This document shows positions 1-5,759 of a stretch of DNA of 5,774 nucleotides, in pieces. Position 1 is the stretch's first letter; every line of letters begins with the position of its first letter. The DNA comes from Acidobacteriaceae bacterium (lineage in GTDB: Bacteria; Acidobacteriota; Terriglobia; Terriglobales; Acidobacteriaceae). The notes under the pieces were generated by a model, which did not search any database, was not told the origin of the DNA, and worked only from the letters and a program-made list of their open reading frames with translations. The DNA is taken from NCBI GenBank assembly GCA_027311125.1, contig DAICZO010000163.1:1-5774 (forward strand). The letters are read 5' to 3'. Both the position numbers and the translations under genes were made by a program.

Positions 1-210
1 CTCCCCCACGCTCCGCTAAGCCGTCAAACCACCGCGCCAACCAGCGCAGCACTCCCGCACCAGCCACACCCCGCCTGCCGAAAGAGCGCTTCGCACCATA
101 TGTGCGAGCACCCGAACCTGAACCGACCTCTGAAGCAACATAGACCGTCATACCGACAGATATCGGCATCCAGTCAGGCTTCCATCACCCTGCCCCGGTA
201 AAATCACCCC
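1..210. other. Unassigned left edge, possible partial coding tail
   Basis: No gene can be assigned with confidence. On the plus strand, frame 3 is open from the window edge to a TAG at 141-143 and would give a Pro/Glu-rich, hydrophobic-poor tail ending PEPEPTSEAT, as at a disordered C-terminus. On the minus strand, an ATG at 149-151 opens a frame that runs off the edge for 50 codons (starting MTVYVASEVG), but no Shine-Dalgarno sequence precedes it. Third-position GC is middling in both, so composition does not choose between them. Bases 144-210 are best read as the upstream region of the cupin gene. Sequence to the left of the window would settle which frame, if either, is real. Confidence 0.25.
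199..204 (+). promoter_or_regulatory. Putative -10 box of a leaderless cupin transcript
   Basis: TAAAAT matches the sigma-70 -10 consensus TATAAT at five of six bases and ends six bases before the cupin ATG. Transcription would therefore start at or next to the A of the start codon. No Shine-Dalgarno sequence lies between the box and the ATG (the spacer is CACCCC), and no convincing -35 box is seen. The TANNNT box and missing ribosome-binding site fit a leaderless mRNA, but there is no transcript evidence here. Confidence 0.4.
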
Positions 211-606
211 ATGGAAATCAAACGCATCGGCTCCCAACCCTCCGGCAAAGGTCCCGCAGACTGGTTCACCGGCACCGTCCGCATCGACCCGCTCTTTCAA
301 GCACCCGACCCCGCCCTGGTTGCCGGCGCCTCCGTCACCTTCGAGCCCGGAGCACGCACCGCCTGGCACACCCACCCCCTCGGACAGACCTTGATCGTCA
401 CCGCCGGCTGCGGATGGGTCCAGCGCGCAGGCGGGCCCATCGAAGAGATTCACCCCGGCGACGTCGTCTGGTTCTCCCCCGGAGAAAAACACTGGCACGG
501 CGCCACCCCCACCACCGCCATGACCCACATCGCCATTCAGGAACGCCTCGATGGCCAGGTCGTCGAGTGGCTGGAACACGTCAGCGACCAACAATACCAA
601 CGCTGA
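211..606 (+). CDS. Small single-domain cupin, manganese hydroxynitrile lyase-like
   Basis: This 131-residue protein is one cupin beta-barrel with no signal peptide or membrane segment, so it is probably cytoplasmic. Cupin motif 1 is around residues 47-66 (PGARTAWHTHPLGQTLIV) and motif 2 around 83-106 (PGDVVWFSPGEKHWHGA onward). H53, H55, Q59 and H94 form the expected metal site, and H106 sits where the Granulicella tundricola enzyme has its catalytic histidine. From memory, that enzyme has the same length and near-identical sequence and cleaves or forms cyanohydrins such as mandelonitrile. A40, V42 and Q110, sites later engineered in it, carry the unengineered residues here. The natural substrate of this cupin group is unknown, and relatives are often annotated simply as cupin or as carboxymuconolactone decarboxylase partners. 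The gene stands alone and converges on aspS. The ATG is fixed by the N-terminal match, although it has no ribosome-binding site. Confidence 0.93.
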   Translation: MEIKRIGSQPSGKGPADWFTGTVRIDPLFQAPDPALVAGASVTFEPGARTAWHTHPLGQTLIVTAGCGWVQRAGGPIEEIHPGDVVWFSPGEKHWHGATPTTAMTHIAIQERLDGQVVEWLEHVSDQQYQR

Positions 607-643
607 CGCCAATCTCCATTCCCGCCTAATCCCCAGCCCTGCC

Positions 644-666
644 GGTGCGGAGACTAGCTCCGCACC
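644..666. terminator. Perfect 9-bp hairpin between convergent genes
   Basis: GGTGCGGAG (644-652) and CTCCGCACC (658-666) are exact reverse complements separated by the five-base loop ACTAG. The aspS stop codon (complement of 654-656) lies in the loop, so the right arm is still aspS coding sequence. The position between the ends of the cupin gene and aspS suits a shared terminator. Neither strand has a T-run after the stem, so it is not a classic intrinsic terminator. It may instead stabilise the 3' end of the mRNA or work with Rho. Confidence 0.5.
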
Positions 667-2477
667 ACCGTCCGCAGGCTCAACTCCTTCATCTGCTGCT
701 CGCTCACCGGCGTCGGCGCATCCACCATCAGGTCGATCGCCTTGGCCGTCTTCGGGAACGCAATCACCTCGCGCAGGCTCGTCGCCCCCGCCAGAATCAT
801 CACAATCCGGTCCAGCCCCAGCGCAATACCGCCATGCGGTGGCGTGCCATACTCCAGCGCATCCAGGAAGAACCCGAACCGCTCCTTCGCCTCAGCGTCC
901 GTCATGCCCAGCGAACGGAAGATCTCCGCCTGCACATCCTGCCGGTGAATACGGATCGAGCCTGAACCCAGCTCCGTCCCATTCAGCACAATGTCATACG
1001 CCAGCGCACGCACCGCGCCCTTGTCGTTCACCAACCGGCCCGCCTTGATGTCTTCCTCATGGGGCGACGTGAACGGATGATGCGCCGCGTTCCACACCTT
1101 CGACTCCTCGTCCCACTCGTACATCGGAAAGTCCGTGACCCACAGAAATTTGAAGTCCGCCTCGGTGCCGGTCTTCTCAAAACGCTTGTGCTTGTCCGCG
1201 AACTTCTGCGCCAGTTGCAGCCGCAGCCCGCCCACCCGCTTGTAGATCCACTGCGGATCGTAGTTCCACTTCTCCGGCGTCCCCAGCTTTGGCGTAATCA
1301 CCACCAACAGGTCCGCGGCACCAACCGCCATCCGGGCTTCAATCGTCGCCGCCAGCGGAGCAAAGGCTTCATTCGTCTTCAGCCGGGCCACATCCAGAAA
1401 GTCCAGCCCGCACTCCCCAAAGGTCGTCCGAATCTCCTCCACCAGACCGCGCTTCTGCGTCCCGCTCAGCCCTCCAGCCTCTGGAATCACAAAGCCCAGC
1501 ACCGGCAGCTTCTGCTCAATCTTCAACGTCTCCCGCAACTCCGCGGTCAGCGCATCGGTCAACTCCACCATCGCCGGCAAACGCATGTCCGGCTTGTCGA
1601 TCCCGTACTGCCGAATCGCCTCGTCATACGTCATCTGCACAAACGGCGGCGTCAGAGAGATTCCCGCCGTCGCAAAGGCCGCCTTCAAGAAGCCCTCCAC
1701 CACCCGGAACACCGTCTCCTGCTTCGGAAACGTCATCTCCAGGTCGATCTGCGTAAACTCCGGCTGCCGATCAGCACGCAGATCCTCATCGCGGAAGCAG
1801 CGCGCAATCTGGAAGTATTTATCGAATCCCGAGATCATCAGAATCTGCTTGAAGATCTGCGGCGACTGCGGCAGCGCATAAAAACTACCCGCATGAACCC
1901 GGCTCGGCACCAGGTAATCCCGCGCTCCCTCCGGCGTCGAACGCGTCATAAACGGCGTCTCGATCTCCAGAAATCCTTCATCGGAAAGATACGTGCGAAT
2001 CGCCCGCGCCACCTCGTGCCGCATCTTGAAGTTCTTCTGCATCTCTGCCCGGCGCAGATCCAGATAGCGGTACTTGAGCCGCACCTCTTCGTTTGCAATC
2101 GCGTCTTCCGCAGGCGAGAACGGCGGCGTCTTCGCTTCATTCAGCAGCAGCAACTCCGTCGCCACCACCTCAATCTCGCCCGTCACCATGTTCGGATTGC
2201 CGAGCCCTTCGCCCCGCCGCCGAACCTTACCCTTCACCGCCACCACATACTCCGAGCGCGCCGTCTCCGCCTTCGCATGCGCCGTCGCAGACACTTCCTT
2301 ATCCAGCACCACCTGCGTGATGCCCGTGCGGTCCCGCACATCCAGAAAGATCAGGTTCCCGTGGTCGCGCCGCCGGTTCACCCAGCCCATCAACACCACG
2401 TCCTCGCCAGCCTGCTCCGGCCGGAGAACTCCACACATATGCGTACGCTGCAAACTACCTAGAAAATCAAGAGTCAC
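654..2477 (-). CDS. aspS: Aspartate--tRNA(Asp/Asn) ligase, probably non-discriminating
   Basis: This class IIb synthetase of 607 residues (about 590 in E. coli) attaches aspartate to tRNA in the cytoplasm using ATP. An N-terminal OB-fold for the anticodon (about 12-115) is followed by the catalytic core. Motif 2 is around 222-245 (FRDEDLRADRQPEFTQID), motif 3 is near 549-563 (GIALGLDRIVMIL), and an inserted bacterial-type GAD domain lies at roughly 300-430. The OB-fold has H39 in RRRDHG, where E. coli has Leu, and G91 in GEGLGNPN. These correspond to the two residues tied to tRNA(Asn) acceptance in the Pseudomonas aeruginosa enzyme. If the parallel holds, the enzyme also makes Asp-tRNA(Asn), which GatCAB would convert to Asn-tRNA(Asn). 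The start is GTG (complement of 2475-2477), chosen for its Shine-Dalgarno sequence; the protein aligns with relatives from about residue 11. It lies 47 bases after hisS, probably in one operon. Confidence 0.97.
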   Translation of the reverse strand: MTLDFLGSLQRTHMCGVLRPEQAGEDVVLMGWVNRRRDHGNLIFLDVRDRTGITQVVLDKEVSATAHAKAETARSEYVVAVKGKVRRRGEGLGNPNMVTGEIEVVATELLLLNEAKTPPFSPAEDAIANEEVRLKYRYLDLRRAEMQKNFKMRHEVARAIRTYLSDEGFLEIETPFMTRSTPEGARDYLVPSRVHAGSFYALPQSPQIFKQILMISGFDKYFQIARCFRDEDLRADRQPEFTQIDLEMTFPKQETVFRVVEGFLKAAFATAGISLTPPFVQMTYDEAIRQYGIDKPDMRLPAMVELTDALTAELRETLKIEQKLPVLGFVIPEAGGLSGTQKRGLVEEIRTTFGECGLDFLDVARLKTNEAFAPLAATIEARMAVGAADLLVVITPKLGTPEKWNYDPQWIYKRVGGLRLQLAQKFADKHKRFEKTGTEADFKFLWVTDFPMYEWDEESKVWNAAHHPFTSPHEEDIKAGRLVNDKGAVRALAYDIVLNGTELGSGSIRIHRQDVQAEIFRSLGMTDAEAKERFGFFLDALEYGTPPHGGIALGLDRIVMILAGATSLREVIAFPKTAKAIDLMVDAPTPVSEQQMKELSLRTVVRS

Positions 2478-2483
2478 AAGTCT

Positions 2484-2488
2484 TCCTT
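2484..2488 (-). promoter_or_regulatory. Shine-Dalgarno sequence deciding the aspS GTG start
   Basis: Read on the minus strand, AAGGA lies six bases before the GTG (complement of 2475-2477). This spacing supports the non-ATG start over the in-frame ATG at codon 14, which lies inside the family-conserved RTHMCG segment. Confidence 0.65.
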
Positions 2489-2524
2489 ACCTGAGCTACT
2501 TTGCTCGATCCATCACGCCAGCCA

Positions 2525-3922
2525 TCAGCCTCGCAGCACCTGCGCCAACTCACTCCGCGGCACCTTCGTCTGTTCGCCAGCCTCAAAATACTTCACCGTC
2601 AGAATACCGGACGAAACCTCATCCTCTCCGACAATCACCATCCGATGCGCCAGCTTATCCGCCGCTTCAAACGACTTCCGCAGCCGGAACGTCCCATCGC
2701 CAACCTCGACCGTCAGGCCCTGCGCCCGCAACTCCTTGGCCAGCACCAGCGCTGCTGCATTCTGCGCCACGCCCATCGGCGCTATAAACGCATCCAGCTT
2801 CTTCCCCGCCAGTGTGGTATCCGCCGCCAGCGCCATCTGCGCCTGCAGCGTCAAAATCAGCCGGTCCTCGCCGATCGCAAACCCGATTCCCGGAGCCTTC
2901 GGGCCGCCCAGCATCTCGCTCAACCCGTCATACCGGCCGCCGCCCAGCAACGCGTTCTGCGTGCCCAGCCCGCTGCCATCCGCCACCGTAAACTCAAACG
3001 TCGTCCGCGTGTAGTAGTCCAGCCCCCGCACCAGCCTGGGCTCCACAACATACGCTACGCCGCACGCATCCAGCGCCGCCTTCACCTGCGCAAAGTGCTC
3101 CCGGCTGGCCTCATCCAGATACTCCGCAATCTTCGGCAGCGCATCAATCACCGCCTGGTCGCCCGGCTCCTTGCAGTCCAGCACCCGCAGCGGATTCGTC
3201 TCCGCACGCCGCTGACAGTTCTCGCACATCCCCGCCTTCACCGGCTCCAGCGCCTCCCGCAACGCCGCCACATACCGCGGACGGTCCGTCGACGAACCCA
3301 CCGAATTCAACGCCAGCCGCCAGCCCTTGATCCCCAGCTCATCCAGCAGCGTCGCCAGCATCTCCAGCACCTCGGCATCACGAATCGCGCTGTCCGAACC
3401 CGACCACGCCGGCCCAATCACCTCCGCGCCAATCTGCCAGAACTGCCGGTAACGCCCCCGCTGCGGACGCTCCCGGCGAAACTGCGGCCCAATGTAATAC
3501 AGCTTCTGCAGCATCCCGCTATCGGCCATCTTGTGCTCGATATACGCCCGCACCACCCCCGCCGTATTCTCCGGACGCAGCGTCAGACTCTGCCCCACAC
3601 CGCTCTCAGAACGCTGCCGGTCCTGCCACGTATACATCTCCTTCGAGACAATATCTGTCTCTTCCCCCACGCCCCGCGCAAACAGCTGCGTATCCTCGAA
3701 CACCGGAGTCCGAATCTCGCCAAACCCATACCGCGCAAACACCCCGCGCACTACCGCCTCCACCCGGTTCCAAAGCTCCGTCTCCGGCGGAAGCAAATCC
3801 CGCGTCCCTCGTACTGCCTTCAAAGTTCCCATTTCCTCTAGTGTAGCGAATCCGCTCTGCCAGAGACACTCCCAGCTTGTCGTGCCCGCCTGCAGCCTCG
3901 TCCTCAACTCCTTCGTCAGCAT
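2525..3922 (-). CDS. hisS: Histidine--tRNA ligase
   Basis: This cytoplasmic class IIa synthetase charges tRNA(His) using ATP. In the 465-residue reading, the family core begins at GTLKAVRGTRDLLPPE (from residue 32). TLRPENTA is at 114-121, motif 2 FRRERPQRGRYRQF at 148-161, the histidine-binding segment RGLDYY at 299-304, GGGRYDGL at 327-334 and motif 3 GIGFAIGEDRLIL at 345-357. The C-terminal anticodon-binding domain covers about 375-465. Cys233, Cys236 and Cys250 form a CxxC...C pattern seen in this HisRS branch. The start is uncertain. The ATG at 3922 has AGGAG four bases upstream, and its first 14 codons all end in G or C, but it adds 30 residues to the normal N-terminus. The ATG at 3832 gives a standard 435-residue protein. 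The longer form is listed for its ribosome-binding site. hisS is first in the probable hisS-aspS operon. There is no room for a T-box leader upstream. Confidence 0.96.
   Translation of the reverse strand: MLTKELRTRLQAGTTSWECLWQSGFATLEEMGTLKAVRGTRDLLPPETELWNRVEAVVRGVFARYGFGEIRTPVFEDTQLFARGVGEETDIVSKEMYTWQDRQRSESGVGQSLTLRPENTAGVVRAYIEHKMADSGMLQKLYYIGPQFRRERPQRGRYRQFWQIGAEVIGPAWSGSDSAIRDAEVLEMLATLLDELGIKGWRLALNSVGSSTDRPRYVAALREALEPVKAGMCENCQRRAETNPLRVLDCKEPGDQAVIDALPKIAEYLDEASREHFAQVKAALDACGVAYVVEPRLVRGLDYYTRTTFEFTVADGSGLGTQNALLGGGRYDGLSEMLGGPKAPGIGFAIGEDRLILTLQAQMALAADTTLAGKKLDAFIAPMGVAQNAAALVLAKELRAQGLTVEVGDGTFRLRKSFEAADKLAHRMVIVGEDEVSSGILTVKYFEAGEQTKVPRSELAQVLRG
3840..3845 (-). promoter_or_regulatory. 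Possible -10 box for a shorter, leaderless hisS transcript
   Basis: On the minus strand TACACT (4 of 6 matches to TATAAT, of the TANNNT type) ends seven bases before the internal hisS ATG (complement of 3830-3832), where the HisRS family N-terminus begins. Transcription starting there would give a nearly leaderless mRNA for a 435-residue enzyme. GAGG also lies only two bases before that ATG, which is too close for a normal ribosome-binding site. No good -35 box was found, so this is a weak call. Confidence 0.25.
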
Positions 3923-3926
3923 CTTT

Positions 3927-3931
3927 CTCCT
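3927..3931 (-). promoter_or_regulatory. Shine-Dalgarno sequence for the long hisS start
   Basis: AGGAG on the minus strand lies four bases before the ATG at 3922-3920. It is the main reason to prefer the longer HisRS, against the family alignment that favours the ATG at 3832. Confidence 0.55.
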
Positions 3932-3954
3932 AAAGCGAACCTACAATCCGTCAT

Positions 3955-4016
3955 CGGATATCCAAGAACTCCCTGACCTCGGCTAAGGCGTCGAGTATGC
4001 TTAACCGGATATTCAA
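3955..4016 (+). repeat. Pair of 11-base direct repeats around the nuclease promoter
   Basis: CGGATATCCAA (3955-3965) and CGGATATTCAA (4006-4016) differ at one base and start 51 bases apart, about five helical turns. They flank the predicted -35/-10 pair of the restriction gene, in the divergent region between hisS and that gene. The first copy contains the palindrome GGATATCC. They could be paired operator half-sites or chance; two copies are too few to decide. Confidence 0.35.
3973..4001 (+). promoter_or_regulatory. Putative sigma-70 promoter of the restriction gene
   Basis: CTGACC (3973-3978, four of six matches to TTGACA) and TATGCT (3996-4001, four of six matches to TATAAT) are separated by the optimal 17 bases. 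Transcription would begin near 4008, giving a leader of about 20 bases with GGAGG at 4020-4024, three bases before the ATG. This is a prediction from consensus only. Confidence 0.4.
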
Positions 4017-4027
4017 AACGGAGGAAC

Positions 4028-4636
4028 ATGCAAGTTCGAGAGAAGGTCGACCCAACGCGGTTCAATGGTGATAGAGTTCTTCCCTACTCTCTTAGGCTGA
4101 ATGATTTTCAGATCGCCATGGAAGATGTCTACGACTTCCTCTTTGATGTAAATACATTCTTTCTTGATCGTGGGCTACCAAGGCTCGATGACCTGCTGCG
4201 ACCAGCAAATATGTCAGGCCTGCTCTCGGACATGCTGACAGCAAGCCTTGCAAAGCACTCCAGAACACTCGTCCAAAACAACTACCACAACGGACACCCC
4301 GATCTCCTCGTCAACGGGAAGTATGCAAACAACTCGGCTAAAGCGGGGGAACAAGGCATTGAGATCAAAACAACGCGCAAGTCGGGTGGAGCAGTGGATA
4401 CACACGGCGGACGAAATCAATGGATGTGCGTCTTTGTCTATCAAGTCGATACAAAGACTGAACCAGCGCAAAACCGGCGTCCGATGCGATTTTCTGAGCT
4501 CTATCTATCCCAGGTGACGGTGGACGACTTCAGAAAAAATGCCCGCGGTGAACTTGGAACTAGAACCGCTACACTAGACCGCGATGGCATCAAAAAGCTG
4601 CGGGCCAATTGGGTCTACAAGCTCGATTCGGCTTAG
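4028..4636 (+). CDS. Putative type II restriction endonuclease, PD-(D/E)XK fold
   Basis: This 202-residue soluble protein is predicted to cut DNA at the site protected by the neighbouring methyltransferase. The catalytic signature is P91-D92, then 19 residues, then E112-I-K114 (HPDLL ... GIEIKTTRK), typical of Mg2+-dependent PD-(D/E)XK nucleases. It is followed by a beta-strand ending in W132 and VFVYQVD. Residues 25-80 look helical, with E32 or D68 possible extra acidic ligands. I do not recognise a named family, and the role is inferred from this signature plus the methyltransferase context. The C-terminus (LGTRTATLDRDGIKKLRANW) reads as structured and is partly encoded in the overlap: codons 183-202 and the stop share DNA with the 3' end of the methyltransferase gene. 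The ATG has GGAGG just upstream. The gene is AT-richer than hisS (27 of 60 bases G or C at 4081-4140, against 41 of 60 at 2701-2760), suggesting horizontal acquisition. Confidence 0.8.
   Translation: MQVREKVDPTRFNGDRVLPYSLRLNDFQIAMEDVYDFLFDVNTFFLDRGLPRLDDLLRPANMSGLLSDMLTASLAKHSRTLVQNNYHNGHPDLLVNGKYANNSAKAGEQGIEIKTTRKSGGAVDTHGGRNQWMCVFVYQVDTKTEPAQNRRPMRFSELYLSQVTVDDFRKNARGELGTRTATLDRDGIKKLRANWVYKLDSA
4574..4636. other. 63-base tail-to-tail overlap of nuclease and methyltransferase genes
   Basis: Both strands encode protein here in exact antiparallel codon register. The methyltransferase stop TAG (complement of 4574-4576) is opposite the CTA codon for nuclease Leu183. The nuclease stop TAG (4634-4636) is opposite the CTA codon for methyltransferase Leu363. 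Each protein therefore has exactly 20 residues plus a stop in the shared stretch. Transcripts from the two genes would be complementary at their 3' ends, and there is no room for a terminator between them. Confidence 0.9.
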
Positions 4637-5722
4637 GGGATCGATGGACTTCGCCGCCATCTCAGCGTAGATCGGATCTCGTTCGACGCCAATGCTGTCG
4701 TAGCCAACTGCGTTGCAAGCAGCTAACGTTGACCCCGACCCAGCAAATGGATCAAGAACAACGCCCTCCCCCAGCGGCAGAGACGCATAGACCAGTTGCC
4801 GCAGAAATGACTGTGGTTTCAGAGAAGGATGGTTGGCAATTCTCCGTTCCCGCGCCGTCGTCGGACTTGATCTAATCACGTCGCCAAAAGGTCGGTTCGC
4901 TGAAATCCTCCGCCAGCCGCCGGTCTTCCAAAGACGCAAATTGTCTTGTACTCTTCCCTGCAACGGCTTCCTCGCGATCACCCATGGCTCCCACATCGAT
5001 CGCGGCATGACGCTTACATCACTAAACTCCTCATGGGCGTTCTTCGGCCGATCACCACCACGCATGGTCATGGTTAATCGAACAATTGAACCCCTGATCT
5101 CAAAACCAGCCGCCGCGAATGCAGACGAAACCAAATGCGACAGCAATGGGTTACTCGCAATTGCCACATTACCGCCAGGAACAAGCACACGGTATAGCAA
5201 ACTCGCTAAGGTCCTAAAGGACACTTGAAGAATCGCCCTGTCGTCATCGCTCAAAACAGTAAATCTAGGCAAGGGCGACCGCTGGTGACCATCGAACGAC
5301 GGGGGAATCCGCCACACGCCACCTTTACCCCCGCGGAGCTTATTTTGCTCCTTTGCAGTGTATTCGTGGAGACCATACGGTGGGTCGGTGATCACGGCAT
5401 GAACTGAATTGTCATCGCGAGAGGAAAGCCAATTCTTGCAATCGGCTGAGTAAAGAGTCGCTCTTCCAATCTTCGTGACGACTCGCCCCGGACCCTGAGC
5501 CTCCCATGGAGTTGAATAAACAGACGCCAAGGCATAACGCCCCTTTGCTGTTCTCGTGAATTGTCCAGGAGTATTCAGACTAAGATAAGACCGCACCGAT
5601 GAAGCTGGAACGTCCCCTAAGTTCACCGAAACGAAGTCGTGTATCTCGTCGATAGAAGCACAACTCGCCTTGCTCAAAAAGCTAATGATTGAGTCTCGTA
5701 CACGCCCTGGAGCATTGCTCAT
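4574..5722 (-). CDS. Beta-class DNA methyltransferase with N-terminal winged-helix-like domain
   Basis: This 382-residue protein transfers a methyl group from S-adenosylmethionine to a base in the host's own restriction sites. Motif IV is ITDPPYGL (111-118, catalytic DPPY at 113-116), motif X is around HPSLKP (298-303), motif I is LDPFAGSGST (323-332), and E347 in GVERDP is the motif II acidic residue. The order IV-X-I defines the beta class. DPPY favours N6-adenine, although N4-cytosine cannot be excluded. The target-recognition region should lie at roughly 215-285. Residues 1-66 precede the catalytic domain and look like a winged helix (helices about 7-18, 23-33 and 39-49, then a short wing FTRTAKGRYAL), which suggests a second DNA-binding or regulatory role. 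The last 20 residues lie beyond motif II and are encoded in the overlap with the nuclease gene. The ATG has AAGGTG five bases upstream. The mate is the convergent nuclease gene; no separate specificity subunit is seen. Confidence 0.93.
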   Translation of the reverse strand: MSNAPGRVRDSIISFLSKASCASIDEIHDFVSVNLGDVPASSVRSYLSLNTPGQFTRTAKGRYALASVYSTPWEAQGPGRVVTKIGRATLYSADCKNWLSSRDDNSVHAVITDPPYGLHEYTAKEQNKLRGGKGGVWRIPPSFDGHQRSPLPRFTVLSDDDRAILQVSFRTLASLLYRVLVPGGNVAIASNPLLSHLVSSAFAAAGFEIRGSIVRLTMTMRGGDRPKNAHEEFSDVSVMPRSMWEPWVIARKPLQGRVQDNLRLWKTGGWRRISANRPFGDVIRSSPTTARERRIANHPSLKPQSFLRQLVYASLPLGEGVVLDPFAGSGSTLAACNAVGYDSIGVERDPIYAEMAAKSIDPLSRIELVDPIGPQLFDAIAV

Positions 5723-5727
5723 AGTGA

Positions 5728-5733
5728 CACCTT
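5728..5733 (-). promoter_or_regulatory. Shine-Dalgarno sequence of the methyltransferase gene
   Basis: AAGGTG on the minus strand, five bases before the ATG (complement of 5720-5722), supports this start and inclusion of the N-terminal winged-helix-like domain in the protein. Confidence 0.6.
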
Positions 5734-5739
5734 AGAACT

Positions 5740-5757
5740 TTGACGTCTGGACGTCAA
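5740..5757. promoter_or_regulatory. Perfect 18-bp palindrome, candidate methyltransferase operator
   Basis: TTGACGTC and GACGTCAA are exact reverse complements separated by TG, and each arm contains the hexamer GACGTC. The site lies 17 bases upstream of the methyltransferase ATG and immediately downstream of a possible -10 box, so a bound dimer would block transcription. No T-run follows, which argues against a terminator. A dimer of the methyltransferase itself, through its N-terminal domain, is the most economical ligand, because no regulator gene is visible. This is inference. Confidence 0.55.
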
Positions 5758-5759
5758 GA

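Noticed and set aside
460..465. GACGTC in the cupin gene as a second operator
   Set aside because: It is a single hexamer inside coding sequence (Asp-Val-Val codons), without the 18-bp dyad.
148..612. Minus-strand open frame opposite the cupin gene
   Set aside because: It is a Gly/Ala/Val-rich translation with no domain, lying opposite a gene with a complete cupin metal site.
1059..3841. Two long plus-strand open frames (1059-2462 and 2501-3841) opposite aspS and hisS
   Set aside because: Their translations are dominated by Arg, His, Leu and Gln with no domain, and they lie exactly antisense to confidently identified synthetases. They are shadows of high-GC coding sequence.
3923..4027. T-box riboswitch ahead of hisS-aspS
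   Set aside because: The whole divergent gap is 105 bases, and no T-box consensus or terminator/antiterminator pair is present.
4833..5407. Plus-strand open frames inside the methyltransferase gene
   Set aside because: They lie antisense to the catalytic motifs of the methyltransferase and show no recognisable protein features.
5740..5757. The palindrome as an intrinsic terminator of a gene to the right
   Set aside because: The loop would be only two bases and no T-run follows, and its position at the methyltransferase promoter fits an operator better.
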